From NCBI RefSeq assembly GCF_016919725.2, contig NZ_JAJERH010000022.1:1-56875 (forward strand): DNA of 56,875 nt, in the 5' to 3' direction. Shown piece by piece: positions 18,065 through 27,468 of this stretch. The stretch comes from Virgibacillus sp. AGTR. GTDB taxonomy: Bacteria; Bacillota; Bacilli; Bacillales; Amphibacillaceae. Position 1 is the first letter of the stretch; the number at the start of each line of letters is the position of its first letter. The notes under the pieces were generated by a model. The model saw only the letters and a program-made list of their open reading frames with translations. It was not told where the DNA came from and did no database searches. The position numbers and the translations under genes are program-made.

Positions 18065-19762
18065 TTGGTATATGAAAAAAGCTGGCATCAGCATTACCCA
18101 CCAGAAATAAAGACTAGAATTGCTTACGATGAAAAGCCATTATATGCTTTTTTAGAAAAAAGCGCTAAACAATTCCCTAAAAAGAAAGCGCTTCATTTTA
18201 TGGGAAAAGAGATGACTTATAAGGAACTACACACGCAGGCAACTCAAATGGCAAATTACTTGCAGTCCCTTGGTATGAGAAAGGGTGATAGGATTGCCAT
18301 TATGCTTCCAAACTGTCCGCAATCCGTTATAAGCTATTACGGTGCGCTAATGGCAGGCGGAATAGTAGTGCAAACCAATCCACTTTATAAAGAAAGAGAG
18401 TTACAGTATCAGCTTATCGATTCTGGAGCTACCTTCATCGTTTGCTTAGATATTTTATTACCTCGAGTCACCAATGTAAAAGGTAACACGGATATCAGAC
18501 ATACCATTGTAGCTTGCATCAAAGATTATTTACCTTTCCCTAAAAACCTCATTTATCCGTATATCCAAAAAAGACAATATAATATGGTGGTTAAGGTCGA
18601 GCAAAGTGAAGAAACGCATGTTTGGGAACATATTATGGATGTAGCTCTGAGCTCTTTTGAAGCTGTAGAAATTAATCCTATAGAAGATCTCGCTTTATTG
18701 CAATACACTGGTGGTACAACTGGCCACCCTAAAGGGGTTATGCTAACTCACTATAATTTAGTCTCTAATGTGGAAATGTGTGATGCTTGGATCTACAAAA
18801 CAAAGCCAGGAGAAGAAATTGTATTAGGCGTCTTACCTTTTTTCCATGTATATGGAATGACGGCAGTAATGAATAACTCCATTTTAATTGGTGCAAAAAT
18901 GATACTCCTTCCAAAGTTTGATGCTGGTGAAGTATTAAAAACGATTCATAAACAGAAACCAACTTTATTTCCCGGTGCACCAACGATATATGTAGGTTTA
19001 TTAAATCACCCTAATTTATTAGATTACGATCTTTCTTCTATAGAAGCGTGTATTAGCGGTTCGGCGCCATTGCCCACTGAGATTCAGGAGCAATTTGAAA
19101 AAGTAACTGGAGGGAAACTTGTGGAAGGCTATGGTCTAACAGAATCCTCACCGGTTACTCATGCAAATTTTGTTTGGCATGAGCGTAGAAATGGAAGTAT
19201 CGGAGTTCCATGGCCAGATACAGATGCTAAAATTTTGAACATGGAAACGATGGATGAAGCTGAAATAGGTGAAGTCGGTGAAATAGCCGTTAAAGGTCCA
19301 CAAATTATGAAGGGATACTGGAATAATCAAGAGGAGACGGATCAAGTACTGAAAGATGGATGGTTATTTACTGGTGACTTAGGATATCAAACAGAAGATG
19401 GTTATTTTTACATTGTTGATCGCAAAAAGGATATGATTATTGCTGGTGGATATAATATTTATCCTCGAGAAGTAGAAGAGGTTTTATATGAGCATGAGGG
19501 GATACAAGAAGCTGTTGTAGCCGGTATTCCAGATCTATATCGTGGTGAAACCGTAAAGGCTTATGTAGTCTTAAAGGATGGTTATAAACTGACAGAAGCT
19601 GAATTAAACACATATTGTCGGAAGCATTTGGCAGCATATAAAGTACCAAAGAGATATGAATTCCGCGATGAACTACCGAAAACAGCAGTTGGTAAAATAT
19701 TAAGAAGACAATTGGTAGAGGAAGAAGAGGTCGCTGAAAAAGAAGATATAAAAACAATTTGA
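18065..19762 (+). CDS. lcfA: Long-chain fatty-acid--CoA ligase
   Basis: This enzyme activates long-chain fatty acids to acyl-CoA for beta-oxidation. The 565-residue protein is an adenylate-forming enzyme with the P-loop-like motif LLQYTGGTTGHPKGVMLTH, the YGLTESSP motif, GDLGYQTEDGYFYIVDRKKD and the C-terminal catalytic lysine in PKTAVGKILRR. The start is TTG 18065, with GGAGGAG 8 bases upstream. It is followed by fadR, fadB and etfBA, the B. subtilis beta-oxidation cluster. I see no clear FadR operator in front of this gene. Confidence 0.93.
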   Translation: MVYEKSWHQHYPPEIKTRIAYDEKPLYAFLEKSAKQFPKKKALHFMGKEMTYKELHTQATQMANYLQSLGMRKGDRIAIMLPNCPQSVISYYGALMAGGIVVQTNPLYKERELQYQLIDSGATFIVCLDILLPRVTNVKGNTDIRHTIVACIKDYLPFPKNLIYPYIQKRQYNMVVKVEQSEETHVWEHIMDVALSSFEAVEINPIEDLALLQYTGGTTGHPKGVMLTHYNLVSNVEMCDAWIYKTKPGEEIVLGVLPFFHVYGMTAVMNNSILIGAKMILLPKFDAGEVLKTIHKQKPTLFPGAPTIYVGLLNHPNLLDYDLSSIEACISGSAPLPTEIQEQFEKVTGGKLVEGYGLTESSPVTHANFVWHERRNGSIGVPWPDTDAKILNMETMDEAEIGEVGEIAVKGPQIMKGYWNNQEETDQVLKDGWLFTGDLGYQTEDGYFYIVDRKKDMIIAGGYNIYPREVEEVLYEHEGIQEAVVAGIPDLYRGETVKAYVVLKDGYKLTEAELNTYCRKHLAAYKVPKRYEFRDELPKTAVGKILRRQLVEEEEVAEKEDIKTI

Positions 19763-19803
19763 GCGTTAGCTCTTTTTTTCCTAAAAACTGTACAAGCTAT
19801 CTA

Positions 19804-19852
19804 TTGACATCGTTTTAAAAAGAAGTTAAGATAATGAATGAATAATCATTCA
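19804..19852 (+). promoter_or_regulatory. fadR promoter with FadR-type operator on the start site
   Basis: TTGACA (19804-19809) and TAAGAT (19827-19832) are 17 bases apart. Directly downstream lies the near-palindrome TGAATGAATAATCATTCA (19835-19852), which fits the TGAATGA-N4-TCATTCA operator of B. subtilis FadR. A repressor bound there would cover the transcription start. This implies autoregulation of the fadR-fadB-etfBA operon, relieved by long-chain acyl-CoA in the known system. Confidence 0.8.
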
Positions 19853-19880
19853 TTTTATGTGCAGTTGTAAGGAGAGAAAC

Positions 19881-20465
19881 ATGAATAAAAATAGACCAAA
19901 GTATAAACAAATTATAGAAGCAGCCGTTGAGGTTATTGCAGAAAACGGTTATCATGCATCACAGGTTTCGAAGATTGCCAAAAAAGCTGGTGTAGCTGAT
20001 GGGACGATCTATTTATATTTTAAAAATAAGGAAGACATACTTATTTCAGTATTTGAAGAAAAAATGGGTCAATTTATTAATCAGATAACTGTATCCATTC
20101 AAGACAAACAAGATGCAAATAAAAAGTTATTGGAATTAATTCAAATGCATTTTACACAACTTGCAGAGAATCCTCAGTTAGCAGTTGTAACACAGCTAGA
20201 ACTTCGTCAATCAAATCCTGAATTACGATTAGAAATTAATAAGGTGTTAAAGCCATATTTAACAGTAATTGATTCCATTATTGAAGAGGGTATGAAGGAA
20301 GGTGTTTTCCGAAATAGTTTGAATATACCTCTTGTTCGTCAGATGATTTTTGGTACACTAGATGAAACGGTTACAAATTGGGTGATGAAAGAACGCAAGT
20401 ATGACTTAGTAAAACAAGCATATGAAGTTCATGCTCTATTGACTGAAGGCCTTGCTAATTCGTAA
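19881..20465 (+). CDS. fadR: TetR-family fatty acid degradation repressor FadR
   Basis: This 194-residue TetR-type repressor, the same length as B. subtilis FadR, has the N-terminal helix-turn-helix (YHASQVSKIAKKAGVADGTIYLYFKNKEDIL) and a helical acyl-CoA-binding domain. The start at 19881 is chosen because AAGGAGAG precedes it by 6 bases; an in-frame ATG at 19857 lacks a binding site. The gene lies between lcfA and fadB, and its own promoter carries a matching operator. Confidence 0.9.
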   Translation: MNKNRPKYKQIIEAAVEVIAENGYHASQVSKIAKKAGVADGTIYLYFKNKEDILISVFEEKMGQFINQITVSIQDKQDANKKLLELIQMHFTQLAENPQLAVVTQLELRQSNPELRLEINKVLKPYLTVIDSIIEEGMKEGVFRNSLNIPLVRQMIFGTLDETVTNWVMKERKYDLVKQAYEVHALLTEGLANS

Positions 20466-20509
20466 GCAAAAGAGTGATGTGTACAATTTAAGATAAGGGA
20501 GATGGACTA

Positions 20510-21283
20510 ATGAATACATTAGATTTTGAGGTAGTTAACCATATTGCTTACTTAACTATTAAAAGCCCTCCTGCAAACGCTTTATCTAGTACTCTATTGC
20601 GTGATCTTTCTACTAGATTAGATCAGATCGAAGAGGATATTAGCGTAAAAGCAATCATACTTAGAGGAGACGGTAAATTCTTTTCAGCAGGTGCTGATAT
20701 TAAAGAATTCACTTCATTACAAGCAGCCTCTGATTATGAATTGTTAGCAAAAAAAGGGCAGGAATTATTTGATCGTATTGAGCATTTCTCTGTACCGGTC
20801 ATTGCGGCAATACATGGAGCCGCTTTGGGGGGAGGACTTGAATTATCCATGGCCTGTCACATGCGAATTGTAACTGAAAATGCAAAATTAGGTCTACCTG
20901 AGTTAACATTGGGAATTATTCCTGGATTTGCTGGTACACAACGACTCCCACAATATGTTGGAACAGCAAAGGCGTATGAAATGATTTTAAGTGGTGAACC
21001 AATTAGTGGTAAGGAAGCATATTCCTTAGGATTGGCAAATAAAGTGGTAGATGAGGATATGTTAGAACAGGAAGTAAGACAATTAGCAGAAAAGGTAATT
21101 ATTAAGAGTAAACCAACGATTAATCATGTTATGCAATTAATTCCTTTTGCCAAGACTGGAAACTTTGCTTCAGGTGTTGATGCAGAAGCAAAGGCTTTTG
21201 GACAGATATTTGGAACAGATGATGCAAAAGAAGGCGTACAGGCGTTTGTTGAAAAACGCAAACCAAACTTCCAGGATAAGTAG
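20510..21283 (+). CDS. fadB: Enoyl-CoA hydratase
   Basis: The 257-residue crotonase-family enzyme hydrates trans-2-enoyl-CoA in beta-oxidation. The oxyanion-hole motifs are present (FFSAGADIKEF and AAIHGAALGGGLELSMACH), as is the LGLPELTLGIIPGFAGTQRL segment with a catalytic glutamate. It sits directly after fadR and 19 bases before etfB and is surely in one operon with them. Confidence 0.92.
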   Translation: MNTLDFEVVNHIAYLTIKSPPANALSSTLLRDLSTRLDQIEEDISVKAIILRGDGKFFSAGADIKEFTSLQAASDYELLAKKGQELFDRIEHFSVPVIAAIHGAALGGGLELSMACHMRIVTENAKLGLPELTLGIIPGFAGTQRLPQYVGTAKAYEMILSGEPISGKEAYSLGLANKVVDEDMLEQEVRQLAEKVIIKSKPTINHVMQLIPFAKTGNFASGVDAEAKAFGQIFGTDDAKEGVQAFVEKRKPNFQDK

Positions 21284-21302
21284 ATTGAAGGAGGAAAATG
21301 AA

Positions 21303-22076
21303 ATGAATATTTACGTATTATTAAAAAAGACGTTTGATACGGAAGAAAAAATTAATGTTTCTCACGGTCAAATCGAAGATGATGGAGCAGAATTTATCAT
21401 TAATCCCTATGATGAATATGCGGTAGAAGAAGCAATTAATCAACGAGATGAACACGGTGGTGAAGTTACAGTAGTAACTATTGGGGATGAGGATTCCGAA
21501 AAGCAACTACGGACTGCTTTAGCAATGGGGGCAGATAAGGCGGTATTAATTAATACGGAGGATGATTTGGAGAGCGGGGATCAGTATACAACTGCTAAAA
21601 TTTTGGAAGCGTTTTTTGAAGATAAAGAAGCAGATCTCATCTTAGCAGGAAATGTGGCTATTGATGAAGCAAGCGGGCAAGTTGGTCCCCGCCTTGCGGA
21701 AGCGTTGGGTATTCCTTATGTAACAACAATCACTAGTCTAAAAATTGATGGCGAGGTCGTAAACATTGAAAAAGATGTAGAGGGTGATGTGGAAATTATT
21801 GAGACGTCACTTCCTGTTTTAGTAACGTGTCAGCAAGGACTAAATGAACCACGTTACCCGTCACTACCAGGTATTATGAAAGCCAAGAAGAAGCCATTAG
21901 AAGAACTGGAAATTGATGATTTAGATTTAGACGAAGATGATGTAGAGCCGAAAACAAAAACTATTGATATCTTTTTACCACCTGAAAAAGAGGCTGGCCG
22001 AGTGCTTGAAGGTGAGCTTAACGAGCAAGTAGTAGAATTGGTTTCATTATTAAAGAATGAATCAAAAGTACTGTAA
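21303..22076 (+). CDS. etfB: Electron transfer flavoprotein beta subunit
   Basis: EtfB, with EtfA, carries electrons from acyl-CoA dehydrogenases to the quinone pool. The 257-residue protein starts MNIYVLLKKTFDTEEKI at ATG 21303, preceded by AAGGAGG. The conserved beta-subunit signature is visible as VDVEGDVEIIETSLPVLVTCQQGLNEPRYPS with small changes (here KDVEGDVEIIETSLPVLVTC). The AMP site motif is near EASGQVGPRLAEALG. Confidence 0.93.
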   Translation: MNIYVLLKKTFDTEEKINVSHGQIEDDGAEFIINPYDEYAVEEAINQRDEHGGEVTVVTIGDEDSEKQLRTALAMGADKAVLINTEDDLESGDQYTTAKILEAFFEDKEADLILAGNVAIDEASGQVGPRLAEALGIPYVTTITSLKIDGEVVNIEKDVEGDVEIIETSLPVLVTCQQGLNEPRYPSLPGIMKAKKKPLEELEIDDLDLDEDDVEPKTKTIDIFLPPEKEAGRVLEGELNEQVVELVSLLKNESKVL

Positions 22077-22104
22077 TTTCTTATGACAGAGAGGAGAAAG
22101 TTAC

Positions 22105-23094
22105 GTGAGTGAAAAAATAGTAGTAATTGGGGAAACAAAAGACGGTTCATTACGGAATGTATCTTATGAAGCTATTGCAGCTGCAAAAAAGGTAGATGCT
22201 GAAGCAGAATTAGTCGGCGTTATTTGTGGGTCTGGTGAGTTAGAGGAACTAGGAAAAGAGATGATTTATTATGGTGCTGATCGTGTCGTAACGATCTCTC
22301 ATGATAGCTTAACAGCCTATACATCTGAAGGATTTGGGCAAGCGGTTTTAGCTGTTATTCATGAAGAGTCGCCAAAAAGTATTGTAATGGGACACACATC
22401 CATCGGTAAGGATTTAACCCCGAAAATTGCCAGTAAATTAGAAACAGGATTAATTTCTGATGCGGTAGATATTGAGGTTGAAGGGGATAAAATTCAGTTC
22501 GTTCGACCAATATATTCAGGTAAGGCATTTGAGAAGAAAATAATTACGGATGGTATCACGTTCTTTACGATTCGTCCAAACAATATACCTGCATTAAATC
22601 GGGATGAAGCACGTTCGGGAGAAATCACGCCAAAGAATTTAGACATTACAGATATTCGCACGGTTATTAAAGATGTGGTAAGAAAAGCATCAGAAGGTGT
22701 TGATTTATCAGAAGCTAATGTAATCGTTGCAGGTGGACGTGGTGTTAAGAGTGAGGATGGATTTAAACCACTTTATGAATTGGCAGAAGTATTAGGTGGA
22801 GCGGTAGGAGCTTCACGCGGGGCTTGTGATGCAGAGTATTGTGATTATTCATTGCAAATAGGGCAGACTGGTAAAGTTGTAACACCAGATCTATACATTG
22901 CTGTAGGTATATCAGGGGCTATTCAACATCTAGCGGGGATGTCGAATTCTAAAGTAATCGTTGCTATTAATAAGGACCCTGAAGCAAATATCTTCAATGT
23001 AGCTGACTACGGCATTGTTGGAGATTTATTTGAAGTAATACCATTATTAATTGAAGAAGTGAAAAAGCTACAAGAAGGAATAACGAATAGCTAA
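22105..23094 (+). CDS. etfA: Electron transfer flavoprotein alpha subunit
   Basis: The 329-residue FAD-binding subunit has the signature of alpha subunits near the C-terminus: VGQTGKVVTPDLYIAVGISG in slightly varied form, then GAIQHLAGMSNSKVIVAINKDPEANIF. The start is GTG 22105 with GAGAGGAG upstream. It is the last gene of the fadR-fadB-etfB-etfA operon and is followed by a terminator. Confidence 0.93.
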   Translation: MSEKIVVIGETKDGSLRNVSYEAIAAAKKVDAEAELVGVICGSGELEELGKEMIYYGADRVVTISHDSLTAYTSEGFGQAVLAVIHEESPKSIVMGHTSIGKDLTPKIASKLETGLISDAVDIEVEGDKIQFVRPIYSGKAFEKKIITDGITFFTIRPNNIPALNRDEARSGEITPKNLDITDIRTVIKDVVRKASEGVDLSEANVIVAGGRGVKSEDGFKPLYELAEVLGGAVGASRGACDAEYCDYSLQIGQTGKVVTPDLYIAVGISGAIQHLAGMSNSKVIVAINKDPEANIFNVADYGIVGDLFEVIPLLIEEVKKLQEGITNS

Positions 23095-23130
23095 TTTTAA
23101 TGAAACCTATGGTAATAGTTATATTTTAAG

Positions 23131-23164
23131 CTGTCGAGTAGTCATTCTCGGCAGTTATTTTTAT
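23131..23164 (+). terminator. Terminator of the fad-etf operon
   Basis: CTGTCGAG pairs with CTCGGCAG (one G-T pair) across a short loop, followed by TTATTTTT. Confidence 0.7.
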
Positions 23165-23578
23165 AATGCGAAAAGACAGGTTAACCGATCTTATTTAGAC
23201 ACTGCTCGTGTTTTTATTGCTTGATGAGTTGTGAGAATAATAATGAAAAAACCATACGGATCATTGGCTTCGTTATGTTTTGCTATTTCAGGTTGCAAGA
23301 AGATGTACATATCATTCGCTGCTTGTCCGAGTAATCAAGCTAGCTATAAGTTATGAGTATGGTTAGGACGCTTCCCGCGGGCAAGAAAAAACGAAGTTAG
23401 GTCATGTAGCTTCTCAACTAATATCAGCAGTTTAAGGCAGTGAGGTGAATGCTTTAAATAACAGCAATAAAAGAAATTTTTATAACTCATATACGCATAA
23501 GCAAATTATTAGTAAGGTTATACTAACGATGATATACTCAACGTAAGAATTAAGCTTCATATTAGGAGGAGTAATATA
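23165..23578. other. Intergenic region before trxA with a repeat remnant
   Basis: About 410 bases carry no frame with a ribosome binding site. A GC-rich core CTTCCCGCGGGCA around 23370 resembles the repeat near base 165. The trxA promoter lies probably near 23515-23545 (several TATACT-like boxes), and AGGAGG precedes trxA. Confidence 0.4.
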
Positions 23579-23893
23579 ATGGCGATTATAAATGTAACTG
23601 ATCAAAACTTTTCTAAAGAAACTGCTGAGGGTTTAGTACTAGTAGATTTTTGGGCGCCTTGGTGTGGCCCTTGTAAAATGATTGCACCAGTACTTGAAGA
23701 AATTGATGGAGAAATGGAAGACAAAGTACAAATTGTTAAATTAGATGTAGATGAAAACCAAGAAACTGCTGGTAAATATGGTGTAATGAGCATACCAACT
23801 TTATTACTATTTAAAGATGGAAATGTTGTTGACCAAGTTATCGGTTTTCAACCAAAAGAAGCTCTAGTAGATTTAATTAACAAACACGCCTAA
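23579..23893 (+). CDS. trxA: Thioredoxin
   Basis: The 104-residue protein has the redox motif WCGPC in [17 protein letters not shown] and the cis-proline in SIPTLLLF. It is the general cytoplasmic disulfide reductant. TTAGGAGGAG precedes the ATG. A perfect hairpin after the stop separates it from uvrC. Confidence 0.96.
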   Translation: MAIINVTDQNFSKETAEGLVLVDFWAPWCGPCKMIAPVLEEIDGEMEDKVQIVKLDVDENQETAGKYGVMSIPTLLLFKDGNVVDQVIGFQPKEALVDLINKHA

Positions 23894-23930
23894 ACATTGT
23901 ATACTAATAAATAGAATGTATGAAATTGAT

Positions 23931-23964
23931 AAATCCCTTGTTGCAGATGTAACAAGGGATTTTC
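23931..23964 (+). terminator. Terminator of trxA, upstream of the true uvrC start
   Basis: AAATCCCTTGTT and AACAAGGGATTT form a perfect 12-bp stem with an 8-base loop. The hairpin lies inside a possible N-terminal extension of the uvrC frame, and for that reason I start uvrC downstream of it. Confidence 0.7.
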
Positions 23965-23984
23965 TAAAGGGATTGGATGAACTT

Positions 23985-25799
23985 ATGAATCAGTTAATTA
24001 AAGAAAAGCTTGCAGTGCTCCCAGCTAAACCAGGGTGCTACATTATGAAGGATAAGCATGAAACGGTGATATATGTCGGCAAATCGAAGCTTTTAAAAAA
24101 TAGGGTTCGCTCCTACTTTACTGGAGCAAATGATCGTAAGACGCAGCGGTTGGTTCAAGAGATTGAAAGCTTTGAATATATTGTAACATCATCGGAAATC
24201 GAAGCACTCATTTTAGAAATGAATTTAATAAAAAAATACGATCCGAAATACAATGTCATGCTAAAGGATGATAAATCGTACCCATATCTAAAGATAACTT
24301 CTGAACGGCATCCACGCTTGCTCATAACAAGAAAAGTTAAAAAAGATAAAGGGAAATATTTTGGACCTTACCCAAATGTCATCGCTGCTAGAGAAACCAA
24401 AAAATTACTTGATCGACTTTATCCGCTTAGAAAGTGTAATAATCCACCGGGGCGCCCATGTCTTTATTATCATATGGATCAATGTTTTGCATGTAGTGAA
24501 ACACCACCGACGAAAGAGGCATATGATGAGATTGTTCAGAATGTATCCTCCTTTTTACACGGCGGTTATACATCCATTAAACGTGATTTATCACAGAAAA
24601 TGTATGAGGCAAGTGAACAGTTAAATTTTGAGAGAGCTAAGGAATTGAGGGACCAAATACAACATATTGAATCTGTCATGGAGCAACAGAAGATGACCAT
24701 GAATGACCAGACTGATCGGGATATATTTGGTTATAGCTTTGATAAAGGGTGGATGTGTATTCAAGTATTCTTTATTAGGCAGGGGAAATTAATAGAACGT
24801 GATGTTGCCGTATTTCCTTTCTTTGACGAGGCAGAGGAAACATTTATTAGCTATATTGGTAGGTTCTATCTACATCAGAATCATCCGAAGCCAAAACAAG
24901 TTCTTGTACCATTGGGCACAAATGTAGACTTACTGAAGGATCTTTTGGATATTGATGTTCATACACCCTATCGGGGGCGAAAAAAAGAGTTAGTTGAACT
25001 CGCTACTGAGAATGCAAAAATTTCGTTGAAGGAAAAATTTTCGATCATCGAAAGGGATGAAGAACGGACAATTGTTGCAGTAGAGCATTTAGGCGAACGA
25101 CTAAATATTGAAACACCCCATCGAATAGAAGCATTCGATAATTCCAATATACAAGGTACAGATCCAGTATCTGCCATGGTTGTTTTCATTGATGGAAAAC
25201 CAAATAAGAAAGAATATAGAAAATATAAGATTCGAGATGTTGAGGGGCCAGATGACTATGAAACGATGCGAGAGGTTATCCGTCGAAGATATACGAGGGT
25301 CTTGAAAGAAAACCTACCATTACCAGACCTGATCATCGTTGATGGAGGGAAAGGTCAAATGAGCGCGGCACTAGACGTTCTCGAAAATGAACTTGGACTT
25401 GATATTCCTTTATGCGGTTTAGCAAAGGATGATAAGCATAAAACCAGTGAATTATTATACGGTGTACCACCAGTTGTCGTACCATTGGATAGGAAATCAC
25501 AGGAATTTTATCTTGTTCAGAGAGTACAGGAAGAAGTACATCGTTTTGCTATCTCTTTTCATAGACAGTTACGTGGGAAAAATGTGTTTCAGTCAGAATT
25601 AGATAAAATCCCAGGTATTGGTGAAAAAAGGAGAAAGCTGCTCTTAACGCATTTTAAATCGATTACTGAAATTAAAAAGGCAGAGATAAAGGAATTTACT
25701 AAGCTAGGCATACCAAAGAATACAGCAAATGAAATCATTACTTATTTAAATAGCCCAGAAAATGAAGAAGAATTGTCCCAAAATCGTCCTAAAACATAA
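23985..25799 (+). CDS. uvrC: Excinuclease ABC subunit C
   Basis: UvrC makes both incisions in nucleotide excision repair. The protein (about 604 aa) has the GIY-YIG nuclease domain at its N-terminus ([21 protein letters not shown]), a Cys cluster, the UvrB-interacting UVR motif ([20 protein letters not shown]), the RNase H-like 5' nuclease domain ([24 protein letters not shown]) and C-terminal helix-hairpin-helix motifs ([16 protein letters not shown]). Start 23985 gives [19 protein letters not shown], which matches known UvrC N-termini. An ATG at 23916 would read through the trxA terminator. Confidence 0.94.
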   Translation: MNQLIKEKLAVLPAKPGCYIMKDKHETVIYVGKSKLLKNRVRSYFTGANDRKTQRLVQEIESFEYIVTSSEIEALILEMNLIKKYDPKYNVMLKDDKSYPYLKITSERHPRLLITRKVKKDKGKYFGPYPNVIAARETKKLLDRLYPLRKCNNPPGRPCLYYHMDQCFACSETPPTKEAYDEIVQNVSSFLHGGYTSIKRDLSQKMYEASEQLNFERAKELRDQIQHIESVMEQQKMTMNDQTDRDIFGYSFDKGWMCIQVFFIRQGKLIERDVAVFPFFDEAEETFISYIGRFYLHQNHPKPKQVLVPLGTNVDLLKDLLDIDVHTPYRGRKKELVELATENAKISLKEKFSIIERDEERTIVAVEHLGERLNIETPHRIEAFDNSNIQGTDPVSAMVVFIDGKPNKKEYRKYKIRDVEGPDDYETMREVIRRRYTRVLKENLPLPDLIIVDGGKGQMSAALDVLENELGLDIPLCGLAKDDKHKTSELLYGVPPVVVPLDRKSQEFYLVQRVQEEVHRFAISFHRQLRGKNVFQSELDKIPGIGEKRRKLLLTHFKSITEIKKAEIKEFTKLGIPKNTANEIITYLNSPENEEELSQNRPKT

Positions 25800-25832
25800 T
25801 TTGCGTCTGGAGCAAGCATATATCTTAGCTAA

Positions 25833-25877
25833 AGCAAAAGCCGAACTAGAATTTTAAATCTGTTCGGCCCTTTGCTG
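25833..25877 (+). terminator. Terminator after uvrC
   Basis: AGCAAAAGCCGAAC pairs with GTTCGGCCCTTTGCT across an AT-rich loop. It lies between the convergent uvrC and yslB genes. A second weaker hairpin at 25944-25980 lies nearer to yslB. Confidence 0.6.
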
Positions 25878-25985
25878 CTACTATTTGCCATGTTGACAAA
25901 CGCTATATTCCGAAGTATAAACATTCGTTATTTACAAACATAGAAAGACCTCTCAAAAAATAGACTCTTGAGACAACCTCTTTTA

Positions 25986-26435
25986 CTATCTGCTTAGCAC
26001 AGCTGTAAATTCTACCTGGTGAATGCGTGAATGAACGGATTCGACACATTCACAATCACAGTTTTCTGTCATTTGCAATGCTTCGGCTAAAAAGCCAGCC
26101 TCTAATCGAAAGTCAGCTTCAAATGGTGCCTTTAATCGTTGAACAATTGAATCCGACATTAACTGAAACACCATTTCTTTCTTTTTGTTTTTAACTAGTT
26201 CCAATTGTCCCCAACCTAAATTTTCAAAAATAATGAAAATATCTCCCATTGTACTTAATTCAAACTTCCGTGCTAGTTTTCTTCCCATGAAATATAAGAG
26301 AGTATGAGATTCTCTTCCTAATAATTCTGGTAAACCTACGTAGCGTAGAATATCATAACCGGCACCTGCCGTATGTAATTCTTCCATCTGGGAAACGGTA
26401 ATCGTTGTGTCAGTTTTGTTTGTCATGAATGTCAT
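25986..26435 (-). CDS. yslB: DUF2507 protein YslB
   Basis: The 149-residue cytosolic protein contains the DUF2507 pattern (GYDILRYVGLPELLGRESHTLLYFMGRKLAR, then GWGQLELV). B. subtilis yslB lies in the same place before sdhC. Its function is unknown; the fold resembles a haem/heterocycle-binding (4-vinyl reductase-like) domain, and the final part carries CDCECVESVHSRIH. It is transcribed divergently from sdhC. Confidence 0.85.
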   Translation of the reverse strand: MTFMTNKTDTTITVSQMEELHTAGAGYDILRYVGLPELLGRESHTLLYFMGRKLARKFELSTMGDIFIIFENLGWGQLELVKNKKKEMVFQLMSDSIVQRLKAPFEADFRLEAGFLAEALQMTENCDCECVESVHSRIHQVEFTAVLSR

Positions 26436-26600
26436 CCTCTCTAAATCATAGCTTAAAAGACTAACGAATTATGTACTTCATAGCTACTACTATTATTATC
26501 TATATATTGTACCGATTTCGCAAGTATACAAAGGAAATTGATTCAGTTTTTAGTTCATATTATGGATATACATAATTCTTCATTTTTAGGTACCGTTTTC

Positions 26601-26629
26601 TTGACGCTTTATGGAGATAGAAGTACAAT
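26601..26629 (+). promoter_or_regulatory. Probable sdhCAB promoter
   Basis: TTGACG and TACAAT are separated by exactly 17 bases. The transcript would have a leader of about 190 bases. Confidence 0.6.
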
Positions 26630-26734
26630 AAACATGTCACAAATTGTACATTATCAACCTCATCAATTTTTATTATTTTACACGCTGTGAAACAGTAAAG
26701 AAAAGTATATCTAAACATAGACTTTTCACCATCA

Positions 26735-26760
26735 GTCTTGGCAATGCGCCAAGCTTTTCT
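26735..26760 (+). promoter_or_regulatory. Hairpin in the sdhCAB leader
   Basis: CTTGGC and GCCAAG form a short stem followed by CTTTTCT, between the proposed promoter and sdhC. It could be an attenuator, a stabilising structure or a weak terminator. I cannot decide from sequence alone. Confidence 0.4.
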
Positions 26761-26825
26761 AATTAGGTTGATGTGATGTGATAAAAATGAAACTAACATT
26801 GATTAAACTAAAGGGGGGTAACACA

Positions 26826-27440
26826 TTGGCAGAGCATCGTGAATTTCTAACTAGAAGATTACACTCGTTACTAGGCGTAATTCCAATTGGAATATTTTTG
26901 GTTCAGCACTTAGTGGTGAATCATTTTGCTGTGTATGGTGAAGAAAACTTTAACAAGGCAGCAGACTTTATGCACGGTTTACCATTTCGACTCTTATTGG
27001 AATTCGTAGTCATTTACCTGCCTATCTTGTTTCATGCTATTCTAGGGGTTTATATTGTATTTGTAGCACGAAGCAATACGAAAAACTATGGTTTTTTCCG
27101 AAATTGGATGTTCGTCTTACAACGTGTAACAGGAATTATTACCTTTGTCTACATTGTATGGCACGTTTGGGAAACAAGAATTCAGATTGGTTCTCAGGGA
27201 GCAGATTATAGCTTAATGGAAGGAATACTTTCTAGCCCATTCATGTTCTGGTTCTACATTATTGGATTAATAGCAACTGTTTTCCATTTCGCAAACGGAC
27301 TTTGGAGCTTCTTCGTGACATGGGGTATTACGCAATCACCGAAGTCGCAAAAAATTGCTACATATGCAACGGTCGTAGTGTTTTTAGCATTGAGCTATGT
27401 TGGTGTAAGAACGTTAATTACATTTGCATACGGAGTTTAA
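26826..27440 (+). CDS. sdhC: Succinate dehydrogenase cytochrome b558 subunit
   Basis: This is the di-haem membrane anchor of succinate:menaquinone reductase. The protein of about 204 residues has five transmembrane helices and four His haem ligands in the helices (RRLHSLLG, LFHAILG, YIVWHVWE, VFHFANG). The start is TTG 26826, which has AAAGGGGGGT upstream and gives the usual N-terminus after the Met (AEHREFLTRRLHSLLG). It is the first gene of sdhCAB. Confidence 0.93.
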   Translation: MAEHREFLTRRLHSLLGVIPIGIFLVQHLVVNHFAVYGEENFNKAADFMHGLPFRLLLEFVVIYLPILFHAILGVYIVFVARSNTKNYGFFRNWMFVLQRVTGIITFVYIVWHVWETRIQIGSQGADYSLMEGILSSPFMFWFYIIGLIATVFHFANGLWSFFVTWGITQSPKSQKIATYATVVVFLALSYVGVRTLITFAYGV

Positions 27441-27468
27441 CTAAAGAACAAGGGAGTGAGCATCTATT

